64,000 nt of DNA from Streptomyces sp. NRRL F-5126 (GTDB lineage Bacteria; Actinomycetota; Actinomycetes; Streptomycetales; Streptomycetaceae): positions 186,001 through 250,000 of the forward strand of contig NZ_JOFZ01000015.1 in NCBI RefSeq assembly GCF_000721265.1, read 5' to 3'. A program made the position numbers and the translations under genes. Positions 16,401 through 24,063 of the stretch are shown in pieces (the stretch's first letter is position 1; each line of letters begins with the position of its first letter). A model generated the notes under the pieces. The model did no database searches, was not told the origin of the DNA, and worked only from the letters and a program-made list of their open reading frames with translations.

Positions 16401-17452
16401 TTCAGCGGCAGGCCCTTGTTCGCCGGGTGCTGCCGGTCGGTGACGTCCACGACCGCCTTCTGCACCTTCGTCTCCGGCGCGGGCGCCGGGTCGGCGCCGA
16501 ACAGCCGCAGCTCGGCCAACTGGATGAGCGGCTCACCGGAGTTGGCGGTGATGTCCAGCCGGTAGTACGGGTAGGCCGTGGTGTTGGTGAACTTGTACTG
16601 CTTGGTCTGGGCGCGGTCGGGGAAGCTCTGGCCGGTCTCGGTGTCCAGGGTCTTCCAGGACTTCCCGTCCTGCGAGCCCTGGAGACTCCAGTCCTTGGGG
16701 TCTCGGCCCGGGTAGTCGTTGCCCGACGTCAGCGCGTACTGGGACACGGCGACGGCGTGGTCCATCTTCGCCGTGACCCAGCCGGTCCTGTCGTGGGCCA
16801 GCCACTTGGTGGAGTTGCTGCCGTCGAACAGCTTGGCCTTGGTCTCGTTCGGCGGGTTGTCGTCGCTGGCCGTGACCTCCGCGACCTTCTCGGACGCGGG
16901 GAGGCCGGCGGCCGGGCGCGTGCCGATCAGGCCGGTGAACCAGTTGGAGTCGGCGTCCGCGCGCGCGGCGTCGTGGACGCCGACGAAGCCGCCGCCGCCC
17001 TTGACGTACGCCTGGAACGCGGACTCCTCGTCGGAGGTGAGGGACACGCCCTTGGCGGACAGGAAGACGACGCCCCGGTACTTGGCCAGGCTGTCGGCGG
17101 TGAAGACGGACGGGTCGTCCGACTCGTCGACGGAGAAGCCGTTCTTCTGCCCGAGCTCCTCGACCGCCGAGGCGGCGGCCTTGACGGGGTCGTCCTGCTT
17201 AGCGGCAGGACCGTGGAAGACCAGGACCTTCACCGAGGACGCGGCGGCGGTGCTCCGGCCTTCGGCCTTCGCGGTCCTGGGCTGCGCTTGTGCCTGCATG
17301 GTCGGCAGCGCGGCCAGCCCCAGTGCCAGCGCCGAGCTGGACAGCAGGACGACCGCACGGCGCCATGGCCGTGCGTTGCGGTGGGTCCGCACGCGGGGCG
17401 ACGGTGGTGCTCCGCTCCGTCGATACTGTGCGTACCGGTCTCTTCGGCCCAT
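13403..17452 (-). CDS. Giant secreted protein: ThuA (split by a discoidin domain) - GSDH propeller - PKD - helical module - DUF1080
   Basis: This 1349-residue exported protein has a long basic leader and a hydrophobic core (VVLLSSSALALGLAAL, cleavage near AQA). Residues about 73-190 and 300-400 are the two halves of a ThuA domain (KVLVFHGPA, FVGVHDAARA, then PISWCRDYDGGRSFYTGMG). An F5/8-type-C (discoidin) domain is inserted between them. A GSDH propeller spans about 410-870 (EPHGLTVAPDGKVLYIG, EIYVMGVRN, FGPDGALYLLDYAGG) and a PKD domain about 880-975. A helical module of about 60 residues follows (near 1010-1070), then a DUF1080 / 3-keto-disaccharide-hydrolase-like beta-sandwich (about 1080-1349). 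ThuA and DUF1080 are both tied to 3-keto-sugars. ATG 17452 has AAGGAG upstream. It lies 85 bp downstream of the laccase gene on the same strand, so both are probably one operon. Confidence 0.9.
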   Translation of the reverse strand: MGRRDRYAQYRRSGAPPSPRVRTHRNARPWRRAVVLLSSSALALGLAALPTMQAQAQPRTAKAEGRSTAAASSVKVLVFHGPAAKQDDPVKAAASAVEELGQKNGFSVDESDDPSVFTADSLAKYRGVVFLSAKGVSLTSDEESAFQAYVKGGGGFVGVHDAARADADSNWFTGLIGTRPAAGLPASEKVAEVTASDDNPPNETKAKLFDGSNSTKWLAHDRTGWVTAKMDHAVAVSQYALTSGNDYPGRDPKDWSLQGSQDGKSWKTLDTETGQSFPDRAQTKQYKFTNTTAYPYYRLDITANSGEPLIQLAELRLFGADPAPAPETKVQKAVVDVTDRQHPANKGLPLKWERSDQWMNWDPNPNGEVQTVAQVEENSYDPGPAGNGPFHPISWCRDYDGGRSFYTGMGRTEDSYTSDTKFQSHLLGAIEWTTGMVRGDCQATIASNYSVERLTAKNQPGQLDQIGEPHGLTVAPDGKVLYIGKAACPSGPIPDWSDPKVGLGCGTIHQWDPKTKKVKLLTTLDVMGNRGSGDELVKNEEGLVGITLDPKFEQNGWIYVYWMPHESIDRDKQTGQRTVSRLTYDAKKQSIDQSTRKDLLHWTAQIHSCCHAGGGMTFDNKGNLYIGVGDNNSSLGAGAGYSGNNWTKDYKGLSFQDARRTAGNTNNLNGKILRIHPEADGTYTIPEGNLFTGKEEGGGKTRPEIYVMGVRNIARIAWDKKNNWLTAGWVGPDAPTPDPELGPAKYETATVITSAGNQGWPYCMGNKQPYRDRSNTDASVLTGWYDCDHPKNTSPRNTGLVDLPPISKNMIWYSPQGGGVVYPKRDDGSGLPTYVQSDEKYTEPYLKGGGQAIMDGPTYHRSEVDTSSGVAWPAYWDNKWFIGDESNANNRVAVTVTPDQVKDHSQPAFGEDLRKILPGGVGDNKVQSWMDAKFGPDGALYLLDYAGGFFSLDPNQKLVRVAYHGGPATPNPSDAAGRVVKQTQPRTVQFSAAKAGGVAWEWDFGDGSRPSHEADPVHTYASYGTYHATLKVMYANGEQSTGKIDVTAGCTAPDARATVHLLDSDTGVANHKAGGGCTINDLVDDESTWSSHGAFVSHLNGLVNQFRKDGVLDNKEAATLKKDAARSPIGKTAGYRPVFDGSAKSLAGWSQAGAGSFSLLPDGTLHSSGGMGMLWYSKQPFKDYSIRLQFRDAAPGDNRANSGVFVRFPDPRTPLDQRPEGCSTTGAARSAPEWVAIYCGNEIQIYDGTGSEPQKTGSVYNFDPLGLDQARVTPKGQWNDYEIRVVGQHYTIIRNGVVINEFDNTPGKSSSRAGDPPTDLRQFFSGYVGLQNHSDNDLIEFRNIRVRDL

Positions 17453-17474
17453 TCTTGCTCCTTGACTCGATCCG

Positions 17475-17488
17475 ACAACGTCCGTTGT
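17475..17488. promoter_or_regulatory. Inverted repeat between laccase and giant-protein genes
   Basis: ACAACG-TC-CGTTGT is a perfect inverted repeat 23 bp before the start of the giant protein gene on the minus strand. It may be an internal operator or an RNA hairpin that changes expression of the downstream gene relative to laccase. Confidence 0.4.
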
Positions 17489-17537
17489 GGTCGTGGGGGG
17501 TGGAGCGGGGGGACGGGGCGTTCGCGGGCCGCGCCCG

Positions 17538-18527
17538 TCACATGCCGTGCGTGCCGCCGGGGACGGATCCGTCGGCCTCGGTCACCAGGAACGTGCCGTA
17601 CATCCCCATGTCCGCGTGGCTCTGGACGTGGCAGTGGTACATCCACATGCCGGCGCCGACGCCTTCGCCGGCGATCACCTGGAAGCCGAAGGAGTCGGCG
17701 GGTCCTGTCGTCTTGTTGTCGATGACGCGGCTGACGTCCTTGGGGCCCTGCAGTATCCCGGTGCGGTTGTCCACCCAGCGGTGGCCGTGCACGTGGAAGG
17801 TGTGGAAGAAGTCGCCGTGGGTGATCATGATGAACTCCACCCGCTCGCCACGCACGGCCTTGAAGGTGGGGGTGTCGGGGGCGATCCTGTTGTTGATCGT
17901 CATGTTGTTGAACACGACCGTGAACTGCTTGTCGGGCAGCACATCGCCCTTGCGCCGCACCACGACGGGGCCGTACAGGCCCTGCTTGATCCCCTCGGTG
18001 CCGTGCCTGGTACCGACGTTGTGGTCGTGGTAGTGCCAATAGCCGGCGCTGCCGGGCCGCCAGGTGCCGTCGTGGCTCTTGCCGGGTGTGTGGGTGCGCC
18101 AGACGTAGGTGCGTCTGGCGCCCGGCTGGACGACGCTGTCGTTCATCAGGGTGCCGTCGCTCGCGACGTCGTAGTCCAGGCCGTGCACGTGCAGGCTGGC
18201 GGCGACGTCGAGGTTGTTGACCACCTCGATGTTCATGGTGTCGCCCTCGGTCAGCTCGATGAGCGGGCCGGGGATCGTCGCCTTGCCGGGCTCAAGGCCG
18301 TAGCCCATCTCCCCGTTCGGCAGCTTCTCCATGTACAGCGTCAGGTCGCGTACCTGACCGCCCTTGCCGCCTTTGCCGTTGCCGTTTCCGTTGCCGCTTC
18401 CGTTGCCCGTGGGGTCGGCCGCGGCGGCGGAGCCGAGCAGGGTGGGGACGGCGGCCGCCGCCGCTGCCCCGATGGCGAACGACCGCCGGGAGATGGGGCG
18501 TCGAGCGTCCGCGCCTGAGTCCGTCAT
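17538..18527 (-). CDS. Two-domain small laccase (multicopper oxidase), Tat-exported
   Basis: This 329-residue protein has a Tat signal ([17 protein letters not shown]) and then a Gly/Asn-rich stretch. Two cupredoxin domains carry all four copper motifs: [23 protein letters not shown] and [14 protein letters not shown]. Length and motif order match the trimeric small laccases of Streptomyces (SLAC, EpoA), which oxidise phenols and reduce O2 to water. ATG 18527 is followed at once by the Tat region. The gene diverges from a cupredoxin protein and lies upstream of the giant GSDH protein. The small laccase may supply or take up electrons for extracellular oxidation; that link is inference. Confidence 0.95.
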   Translation of the reverse strand: MTDSGADARRPISRRSFAIGAAAAAAVPTLLGSAAAADPTGNGSGNGNGNGKGGKGGQVRDLTLYMEKLPNGEMGYGLEPGKATIPGPLIELTEGDTMNIEVVNNLDVAASLHVHGLDYDVASDGTLMNDSVVQPGARRTYVWRTHTPGKSHDGTWRPGSAGYWHYHDHNVGTRHGTEGIKQGLYGPVVVRRKGDVLPDKQFTVVFNNMTINNRIAPDTPTFKAVRGERVEFIMITHGDFFHTFHVHGHRWVDNRTGILQGPKDVSRVIDNKTTGPADSFGFQVIAGEGVGAGMWMYHCHVQSHADMGMYGTFLVTEADGSVPGGTHGM

Positions 18528-18938
18528 CGCTCTCCAATCCGCGACAGGCGCGTGCGCCTGCGGGCGTTTCGTGGTCGTGAGGTGCGCCGCTTCGGGCAAC
18601 ACAGCTTCCGTACGCGGCGGTTGGCAGTGACATGCCGGGCATTCGGCCCCGCGGGGCCGGCGGAGCGTGGCACGGGCGGATCCGCGGTCAGGGTGACGGA
18701 CCGCACCCAGGAACGGCCTCACCGTAACGGCGCCGCACGAGTTTTTCCAGACCCAGGTCAAAGTTCGTCGGATTGCGGGCATAGACCTTGGCGAACCATC
18801 AAAAGAGAGCTAGCTTCCGAACGTTGTCACGCGCGAGCTCCGCGTGACACCCACCCGGCCCGGCGGCTGGTCATCCACCCGGCGGAACCGCCGATCCGTG
18901 CGCGGTACCGCAACAAGCGATTCGCGAAAGGTGCAGCG
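18528..18938. promoter_or_regulatory. Divergent control region of the copper-protein genes
   Basis: These 411 bp hold no gene that I can support. A perfect inverted repeat, TGTCACGCG-CGAGCTC-CGCGTGACA, lies at 18825-18849, about 90 bp before the cupredoxin GTG. The A/T-richer stretch 18740-18825 is the likely promoter zone. I see no clear CsoR- or CopY-type copper box. Confidence 0.5.
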
Positions 18939-20870
18939 GTGTTCAGAAGACTGCTCCATGCCCAGACGGATCCGCCCCCCTCAGGCTCGGCGCGACGGCA
19001 CACGTTCAGCAGGCATCCGGTGCTGGTGGCGCTGGTGGCCGTACTGCTCACGGCGTTCTCGCTGGCCGCGCCGGCCGCGTACGCGGCGGTCAGCCGCGGC
19101 GGCGCCCAGGCGGCCACGGCAGCGCCCGAACAGGTGCTCACCTGGACCGCGGGAGACAACTACCTGGGATACATGTCCGCCCCCACCACCGCGGTGGCCG
19201 GGCCGGCGACGATCGTGTTCGAGAACAGCGCGGCGACCGGCAACACGACCGGGCTGCCACACACGCTGACGTTCGACACCTCGAACCCCGACTACAACAA
19301 CGACGTCAGCCTCAACATCCAGGCGAGCCCGTCGGACTCCAGTGGTGGCAGGCACACGGCCGAGGTCACCCTGACCCCCGGTGTCTACCGCTACTTCTGC
19401 ACGATGCCCGGACACATCATGTCGGGCGAGCTGACCGTCACGGCCGCCCCTGGCGATGACGACACGACGGCACCCGACGCCTCGGCCTCGGTGTCGGGGA
19501 CGAAGGACGCCAATGGCGACTACGTCGGCGGCGCGACCGTGACCGTGACCGCCTCCGACGCCGACTCGGGCGTCGCCAAGGTGGAGTACGCGCTCGACGG
19601 CGGCGCCTTCACGCCGTACACCGACCCCGTCCAGGTGGACACCGCGGGCGACCACTCGCTCTCGTACCGGGCGACCGACAAGGCCGGCAACACCTCGGAC
19701 GCCAAGTCCGTCTCGTTCACCGTCGTCGCCGCACCGCCCGAGGACACGACCGCACCCGACACCTCCGCCACCGTCTCAGGCACCAAGGACGACGCCGGCG
19801 ACTACGTCGGCAGCGCGACCGTGACCGTCACCGCCTCCGACGCCGACTCGGGCGTCGCCAAGGTGGAGTACGCCCTCGACGGCGGCGCCTTCACGCCGTA
19901 CACCGACCCCGTCCAGGTGGACACCGCGGGCGACCACTCGCTCTCGTACCGGGCCACCGACAAGGCCGGCAACACCTCAGGCGCGAAGGCCGTCTCGTTC
20001 ACCGTGGTCGTCGCCGCACCGCCCGAGGACACGACCGCACCCGACACCTCCGCCACCGTCTCGGGCACCAAGGACGACTCCGGCGCCTACGTCGCCAACG
20101 CGACGGTGACCGTCACCGCGTCCGACACGGAGTCGGGCGTCGCCACCATCGAGTACGCGCTCGACGGAGGTGCCTACGCGGACTACACCGCGCCCGTGCT
20201 CGTCAGCGACACGGGCGACCACACGTTCTCCTACCGGGCGACGGACAAGGCCGGGAACACCTCGGACGCCAAGTCCGTGTCGTTCACCGTGGCCGCCGCC
20301 CCGCCGCAGGACACGACCGCACCCGACACCTCCGCCACCGTCTCGGGCACCAAGGACGACTCCGGCGACTATGTCGGCAGCGCGAGCGTGGCGGTGAGCG
20401 CCTCGGACGCCGGCTCCGGCGTGGCCGGCATCGAGTACTCGCTCGACGGCGGCCCCTACCTGCCGTACTCGGCGCCGGTGGCGATCAACAGGTCGGGAGA
20501 CCACACCTTCCTGTACCGGGCCACCGACAGGGCCGGCAACACGTCCGGCGCCAAGTCGCTCTCCCTGACCGTCGTCGACAGCAAGCCGCCCACCAACTGC
20601 CCGGAGACGGATGACCGTTCCACGGTGTTCGCCGGCACGGTGGACACCGGCGTCCCCAACCGCGTGACCGCGAACGGCTGCACGATCAACGAGCTGATCG
20701 AGGACCACCGGGCCTGGGCCAACCACGGCACGTTCGTCTCGCAGGTCGGCAAGCTCGTCGCGCGACTGCGCCACGAGGGTGTCATCGACCAGCGGGAAAC
20801 GGCTCAGATCAAGAAGGCGGCCGGACGCTCCGACGTGGGCAAGCCGCACGCGGCTCACGCACAGAGGTGA
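18939..20870 (+). CDS. Secreted cupredoxin protein with four OmpL47/Ig-like repeats
   Basis: This 643-residue exported protein has a hydrophobic signal helix near residues 27-45 (VLVALVAVLLTAFSLAAPA). A plastocyanin-like domain (about 60-170) has copper ligands His108, Cys154, His159 and Met161 (PHTLTF and YFCTMPGHIM). Four tandem repeats of about 94 residues follow, each with a KVEYALDGGAFTPYTDPV-like core and SYRATDKAGNTS, of the OmpL47-type/Ig-like class. A C-terminal helical module of about 60 residues (GCTINELIEDHRAWANHGTF) is also found in the giant GSDH protein. GTG 18939 has GAAAGG about 7 nt upstream. The cupredoxin could shuttle electrons to or from the divergently encoded laccase; the repeats probably form a spacer. 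Confidence 0.87.
   Translation: MFRRLLHAQTDPPPSGSARRHTFSRHPVLVALVAVLLTAFSLAAPAAYAAVSRGGAQAATAAPEQVLTWTAGDNYLGYMSAPTTAVAGPATIVFENSAATGNTTGLPHTLTFDTSNPDYNNDVSLNIQASPSDSSGGRHTAEVTLTPGVYRYFCTMPGHIMSGELTVTAAPGDDDTTAPDASASVSGTKDANGDYVGGATVTVTASDADSGVAKVEYALDGGAFTPYTDPVQVDTAGDHSLSYRATDKAGNTSDAKSVSFTVVAAPPEDTTAPDTSATVSGTKDDAGDYVGSATVTVTASDADSGVAKVEYALDGGAFTPYTDPVQVDTAGDHSLSYRATDKAGNTSGAKAVSFTVVVAAPPEDTTAPDTSATVSGTKDDSGAYVANATVTVTASDTESGVATIEYALDGGAYADYTAPVLVSDTGDHTFSYRATDKAGNTSDAKSVSFTVAAAPPQDTTAPDTSATVSGTKDDSGDYVGSASVAVSASDAGSGVAGIEYSLDGGPYLPYSAPVAINRSGDHTFLYRATDRAGNTSGAKSLSLTVVDSKPPTNCPETDDRSTVFAGTVDTGVPNRVTANGCTINELIEDHRAWANHGTFVSQVGKLVARLRHEGVIDQRETAQIKKAAGRSDVGKPHAAHAQR
19458..20577 (+). repeat. 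Four tandem ~282-bp coding repeats
   Basis: The units start at 19458, 19740, 20025 and 20307, with lengths of 282, 285, 282 and about 270 bp. Copies 1 and 2 are nearly identical at the DNA level over long stretches, while copies 3 and 4 have drifted. This suggests repeated unequal crossing-over, the newest between copies 1 and 2. Confidence 0.9.
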
Positions 20871-20876
20871 GGTGAG

Positions 20877-20918
20877 GTGCGGGCGCGGGGCCGCGCCACC
20901 GCGGCCCCGCGCCCGCAC
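20877..20918 (+). terminator. 19-bp perfect hairpin terminator
   Basis: The stem GTGCGGGCGCGGGGCCGCG (20877-20895) pairs without mismatch with 20900-20918 across the 4-nt loop CCAC. It follows the cupredoxin stop by 6 nt. Confidence 0.9.
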
Positions 20919-21094
20919 GGACCGACGCAGCAGGCAGGCGGGGCTTCAACCCGCCTTTGTCCACTGCGAGATAAAAGTTCAACCGGTGTCCGCACAACTT
21001 CTTTCGTGTTCGACACCACGATGGTACGGTCCTTTTGAAAGTGGCACCCCGAACTGCCGGGCGTGCAGGCGTATTTCCACGACGGGAGGGCGGC

Positions 21095-22285
21095 GTGAGG
21101 CGAATGACGGCTCGACCGGCCAATGTCCATCAGGCCAGGCTGCTGCGCCTGCTGCGCGACCTCGGTCCGCAGTCCCGAGTCGCCCTGGGCAACCAGGTCG
21201 AACTGTCGCGCTCCAAGCTCGCGGTCGAGATCGACCGGCTGCTTGAGACGGGCCTCGCCGTCCAGGACGGCCTCGCCGCCTCCCGCGGCGGCCGCCGCTC
21301 GCACAACGTCAGGATCGCCCCGTCGCTGCGCTTCCTCGGCGTGGACATCGGCGCCACCTCGGTGGACGCCGCCGTCACCAACGCGGAGCTCGAGGTGCTC
21401 GGCCACCTGTCCGAACCCCTCGACGTGCGCGAGGGCCCGGTCGTCGTTTTCGAGCGGGTGCTCGCCCTGGCCGCCAAGTTGCGCGAGGCCGGCCTCGCCG
21501 AGCACTTCGACGGCGCCGGCATCGGGCTGCCCGGGCCCGTCAGGTTTCCCGAGGGCGTCCCGGTCGCACCGCCGATCATGCCGGGGTGGGACGGGTTCCC
21601 CGTCCGCGAGGCGCTGAGCCAGGAGCTCGGCTGCCCCGTCCTCGTCGACAACGACGTGAACCTGATGGCGCTCGGCGAGCAGCAGGCCGGTGTCGCACGG
21701 TCCGCGCGCGACTTCCTGTGCGTCAAGGTCGGCACCGGCATCGGCTGCGGCATCGTCGTCGGCGGCGCGGTCCACCGCGGTGTCACCGGCAGCGCGGGCG
21801 ACATCGGGCACATCCAGGTGGACCCGAACGGCCCGCAGTGTGCCTGCGGCAACGTCGGCTGCCTCGAAGCACACTTCGGCGGCCACGCCCTCGTGCGCGA
21901 CGCGACCGCGCTCGCCGAGTCGGGCCGTTCCGCGGAGCTGGCGGCGCGGCTCGAAGCGGCCGGGCGGCTGATCCCGCAGGACGTGGCGGCGGCCGCCGGC
22001 GCAGGTGACACGGCGGCCCTGGAGATGATCCGGGCCGGCGGCACCCGCACCGGACAGGTCATCGCGGGCCTCGTCAGCTTCTTCAACCCCGGACTCGTGG
22101 TCATCGGGGGCGGCCTCACGGGGCTCGGCCACACTCTGCTCGCCGCCATCCGCACCCAGGTCTACCGGCAGTCCCTGCCGCTGGCGACCGGCAACCTGCC
22201 GATCGTCCTCGGCGAACTCGGCCAGATCGCCGGCGTCGTCGGCGCCACCCGTCTCATCAGCGACCACGTCTTCTCGCCGGCCTGA
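21095..22285 (+). CDS. ROK-family transcriptional regulator
   Basis: This protein of about 396 residues has an N-terminal MarR-like winged helix (VHQARLLRLLRDLGPQSRVA) and a ROK sugar-kinase-like domain. The nucleotide-binding motif is FLGVDIGATSVDAAV. The zinc-binding motif CACGNVGCLEAH and the sugar-contact region GDIGHIQVDP are present. ROK repressors release DNA when a sugar or sugar phosphate binds. The next genes encode a Gfo/Idh/MocA enzyme and a sugar importer, so the effector is probably the imported sugar or cyclitol. GTG 21095 sits 4 nt after GGGAGGG; ATG 21104 is an alternative. The upstream 224 bp contain CTTTTGAAAG, a candidate autoregulatory site. Confidence 0.9.
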   Translation: MRRMTARPANVHQARLLRLLRDLGPQSRVALGNQVELSRSKLAVEIDRLLETGLAVQDGLAASRGGRRSHNVRIAPSLRFLGVDIGATSVDAAVTNAELEVLGHLSEPLDVREGPVVVFERVLALAAKLREAGLAEHFDGAGIGLPGPVRFPEGVPVAPPIMPGWDGFPVREALSQELGCPVLVDNDVNLMALGEQQAGVARSARDFLCVKVGTGIGCGIVVGGAVHRGVTGSAGDIGHIQVDPNGPQCACGNVGCLEAHFGGHALVRDATALAESGRSAELAARLEAAGRLIPQDVAAAAGAGDTAALEMIRAGGTRTGQVIAGLVSFFNPGLVVIGGGLTGLGHTLLAAIRTQVYRQSLPLATGNLPIVLGELGQIAGVVGATRLISDHVFSPA

Positions 22286-22321
22286 CGCCCCCGAGCGCGG
22301 CCGGATCCCGTTCCCCCGCGA

Positions 22322-22343
22322 ACGGACGCGTTCCCGCGTCCGT
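22322..22343. terminator. Short hairpin between ROK and oxidoreductase genes
   Basis: ACGGACGCG-TTCC-CGCGTCCGT is a perfect 9-bp stem with a 4-nt loop, 37 nt after the ROK stop. It may reduce read-through or act as an operator. Confidence 0.45.
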
Positions 22344-22372
22344 CACCCGCGCCCACAAGACCAGGAGCGCCT

Positions 22373-23629
22373 ATGGACAGTCAGCACCGCCCGCCCGAGA
22401 TCGGGGTGGGCATGGTCGGATACGCATTCATGGGCCAGGCGCACTCTCATGCCTGGCGCACCGTCGCCTCCGCCTTCGACCTGCCCATGCGCCCGGTCAT
22501 GGCCGCCCTCGGAGGGCGCGAGCAGGCGGCACTTCAGCAAGCGGCCGCGCGTCTGGGCTGGGCCGCGACCGAGACCGACTGGCGCGCCCTGATCGCACGC
22601 CCCGACGTTGCGCTCGTGGACATCTGCACCCCGGGTTCGAGCCACGCCGAGATCGCCATCGCGGCGCTGGAGGCGGGCAAGCACGTGTTGTGCGAGAAGC
22701 CGCTCGCCAACACCGTCGAGGAGGCGGAGGCCATGGCGGCCGCCGCGGCCTCGGCCGCACGCCGCGGTGTGCGCTCGATGGTGGGGTTCAGCTACCGGCG
22801 CGCACCGGCGCTCGCGTTCGCCCGCCGGCTGATCGCCGACGGCCGCCTCGGCACCCTGCGGCACGTACGCACCCAGTACCTCCAGGACTGGATCGTCGAT
22901 CCCGAATTCCCGCTGGTGTGGCGGCTGAAACGCGAGCACGCCGGCTCCGGCGCGCTCGGCGACCTCGGCGCCCACATCGTCGACCTGGCCCAGTTCCTCG
23001 TCGGCGAGCCGCTTTCGGGTGTCGCAGCCCTGACGGAGACGTTCGTACGCGAACGCCCGCTGCCCGCTGCCTCGGCGGGACTCGCGGCCACCCCCGACGG
23101 GACGGCCGCGCGCGGGCCCGTGACGGTGGACGACGCGGCGCTGTTCCTCGGCAGGTTCCCCGGCGGCGCGGTCGCCTCGTTCGAGGCCACCAGGGTCGCC
23201 TCCGGCCGGAAGAACGCGCTGCGCATCGAGATCAACGGAGACCGGGGCAGCCTCGCCTTCGACATGGAACGCATGAACGAGCTGGAGTTCCACGACCACA
23301 CGGAGCCGGCCGCGACGGCGGGCTTCCGCCGGATCCTCGCCACCGAACCCGACCACCCCTACCTCGAAGGGTGGTGGCCGCCGGGCCACGGACTCGGCTA
23401 CGACCACACCTTCGTGCACCAGATGCGCGACCTGATCCACGCCATCGGCGAGGACCGCGACCCGGAGCCGTCCTTCGCGGACGGCCTGCGGGTGCAGCGG
23501 GTGCTGGCCGCGGTGGAGGACAGCGCCGCGAACGGCAGCGCCTGGACGCCCGTCGATCACACGGGCACAGCGCCGGACGGCCCGCCGCCACCGCCCAGGA
23601 CCGACACCCCTGTCACGGTCGCTCCCTGA
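22373..23629 (+). CDS. Gfo/Idh/MocA-family NAD(P)-dependent oxidoreductase
   Basis: This is a 418-residue enzyme. The N-terminal Rossmann fold begins VGMVGYAFMGQAHSHAW, a family variant of the GxGxxG loop. The conserved Glu108-Lys109-Pro110 lies in VLCEKPLAN. The C-terminal alpha/beta domain carries GALGDLGAHIVDLAQFLVG, with the His/Asp of the active site. Members oxidise or reduce inositol, glucose, 3-keto-glycosides and their derivatives. ATG 22373 has AGGAG at good spacing. The gene stands between the ROK regulator and the sugar importer. The closest named use is oxidation of inositol or a glycoside at C3; the exact substrate cannot be read from the sequence. Confidence 0.9.
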   Translation: MDSQHRPPEIGVGMVGYAFMGQAHSHAWRTVASAFDLPMRPVMAALGGREQAALQQAAARLGWAATETDWRALIARPDVALVDICTPGSSHAEIAIAALEAGKHVLCEKPLANTVEEAEAMAAAAASAARRGVRSMVGFSYRRAPALAFARRLIADGRLGTLRHVRTQYLQDWIVDPEFPLVWRLKREHAGSGALGDLGAHIVDLAQFLVGEPLSGVAALTETFVRERPLPAASAGLAATPDGTAARGPVTVDDAALFLGRFPGGAVASFEATRVASGRKNALRIEINGDRGSLAFDMERMNELEFHDHTEPAATAGFRRILATEPDHPYLEGWWPPGHGLGYDHTFVHQMRDLIHAIGEDRDPEPSFADGLRVQRVLAAVEDSAANGSAWTPVDHTGTAPDGPPPPPRTDTPVTVAP

Positions 23630-24063
23630 AACAGGAGGACTTCAAGAAATACTCGCGAGTATCCGCTCGCCGAACAATTCGTATTCGCCGGCGGGGGAGG
23701 GCGGAACGCAATACCGCCCTGCCCCGGAACGGGTTTCGCCAATCATTCACGGCCGAAGTCCCGTAATCGGCCGCGCCGCCGCCGTCCCGTACGCACGAGG
23801 TCGGAGTTCCCAGGTCGACGACGTGCGGGCGGGGTGTGCGCCGAAACCGATTGCCGCGAACCGTTACAGGAGTTGCCGCTTCCGGCCAGGAATGCAACCA
23901 AAGGCTCGCGAACCCTTTTCAAACAACGCTTCAAATACTACCTTCCTCTCAGCTCGACAGGCGGCCGTGAGCGGCCTGTTTCCGATCAGCGAGATCGACA
24001 AGTCGACGAACCGCCATGGCGCCCGCACAGGGCCCGCGGACACCGCATCACACAGGGAGACCC
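23630..24063. promoter_or_regulatory. Long leader/promoter region of the sugar importer operon
   Basis: These 434 bp hold no gene. They contain a perfect 14-bp palindrome ATACTCGCGAGTAT (23649-23662) only 20 bp after the preceding stop. A hairpin AGGGCGG/CCGCCCT lies at 23698-23720. An A/T-rich stretch with TTTTCAAACAACGCTTCAAA lies near 23913-23938 and is the likely promoter-operator zone of the importer. The TTTCAA core recurs before the ROK gene. Confidence 0.5.

Noticed and set aside
13298..17725. 1475-codon open frame on the plus strand
   Set aside because: It mirrors the giant GSDH protein, with a Val/Arg/Gly-rich composition and no motifs.
19458..20577. Tandem repeats as a possible CRISPR-like array
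   Set aside because: The units are about 282 bp, in frame and encode repeated Ig-like domains; there are no spacers.
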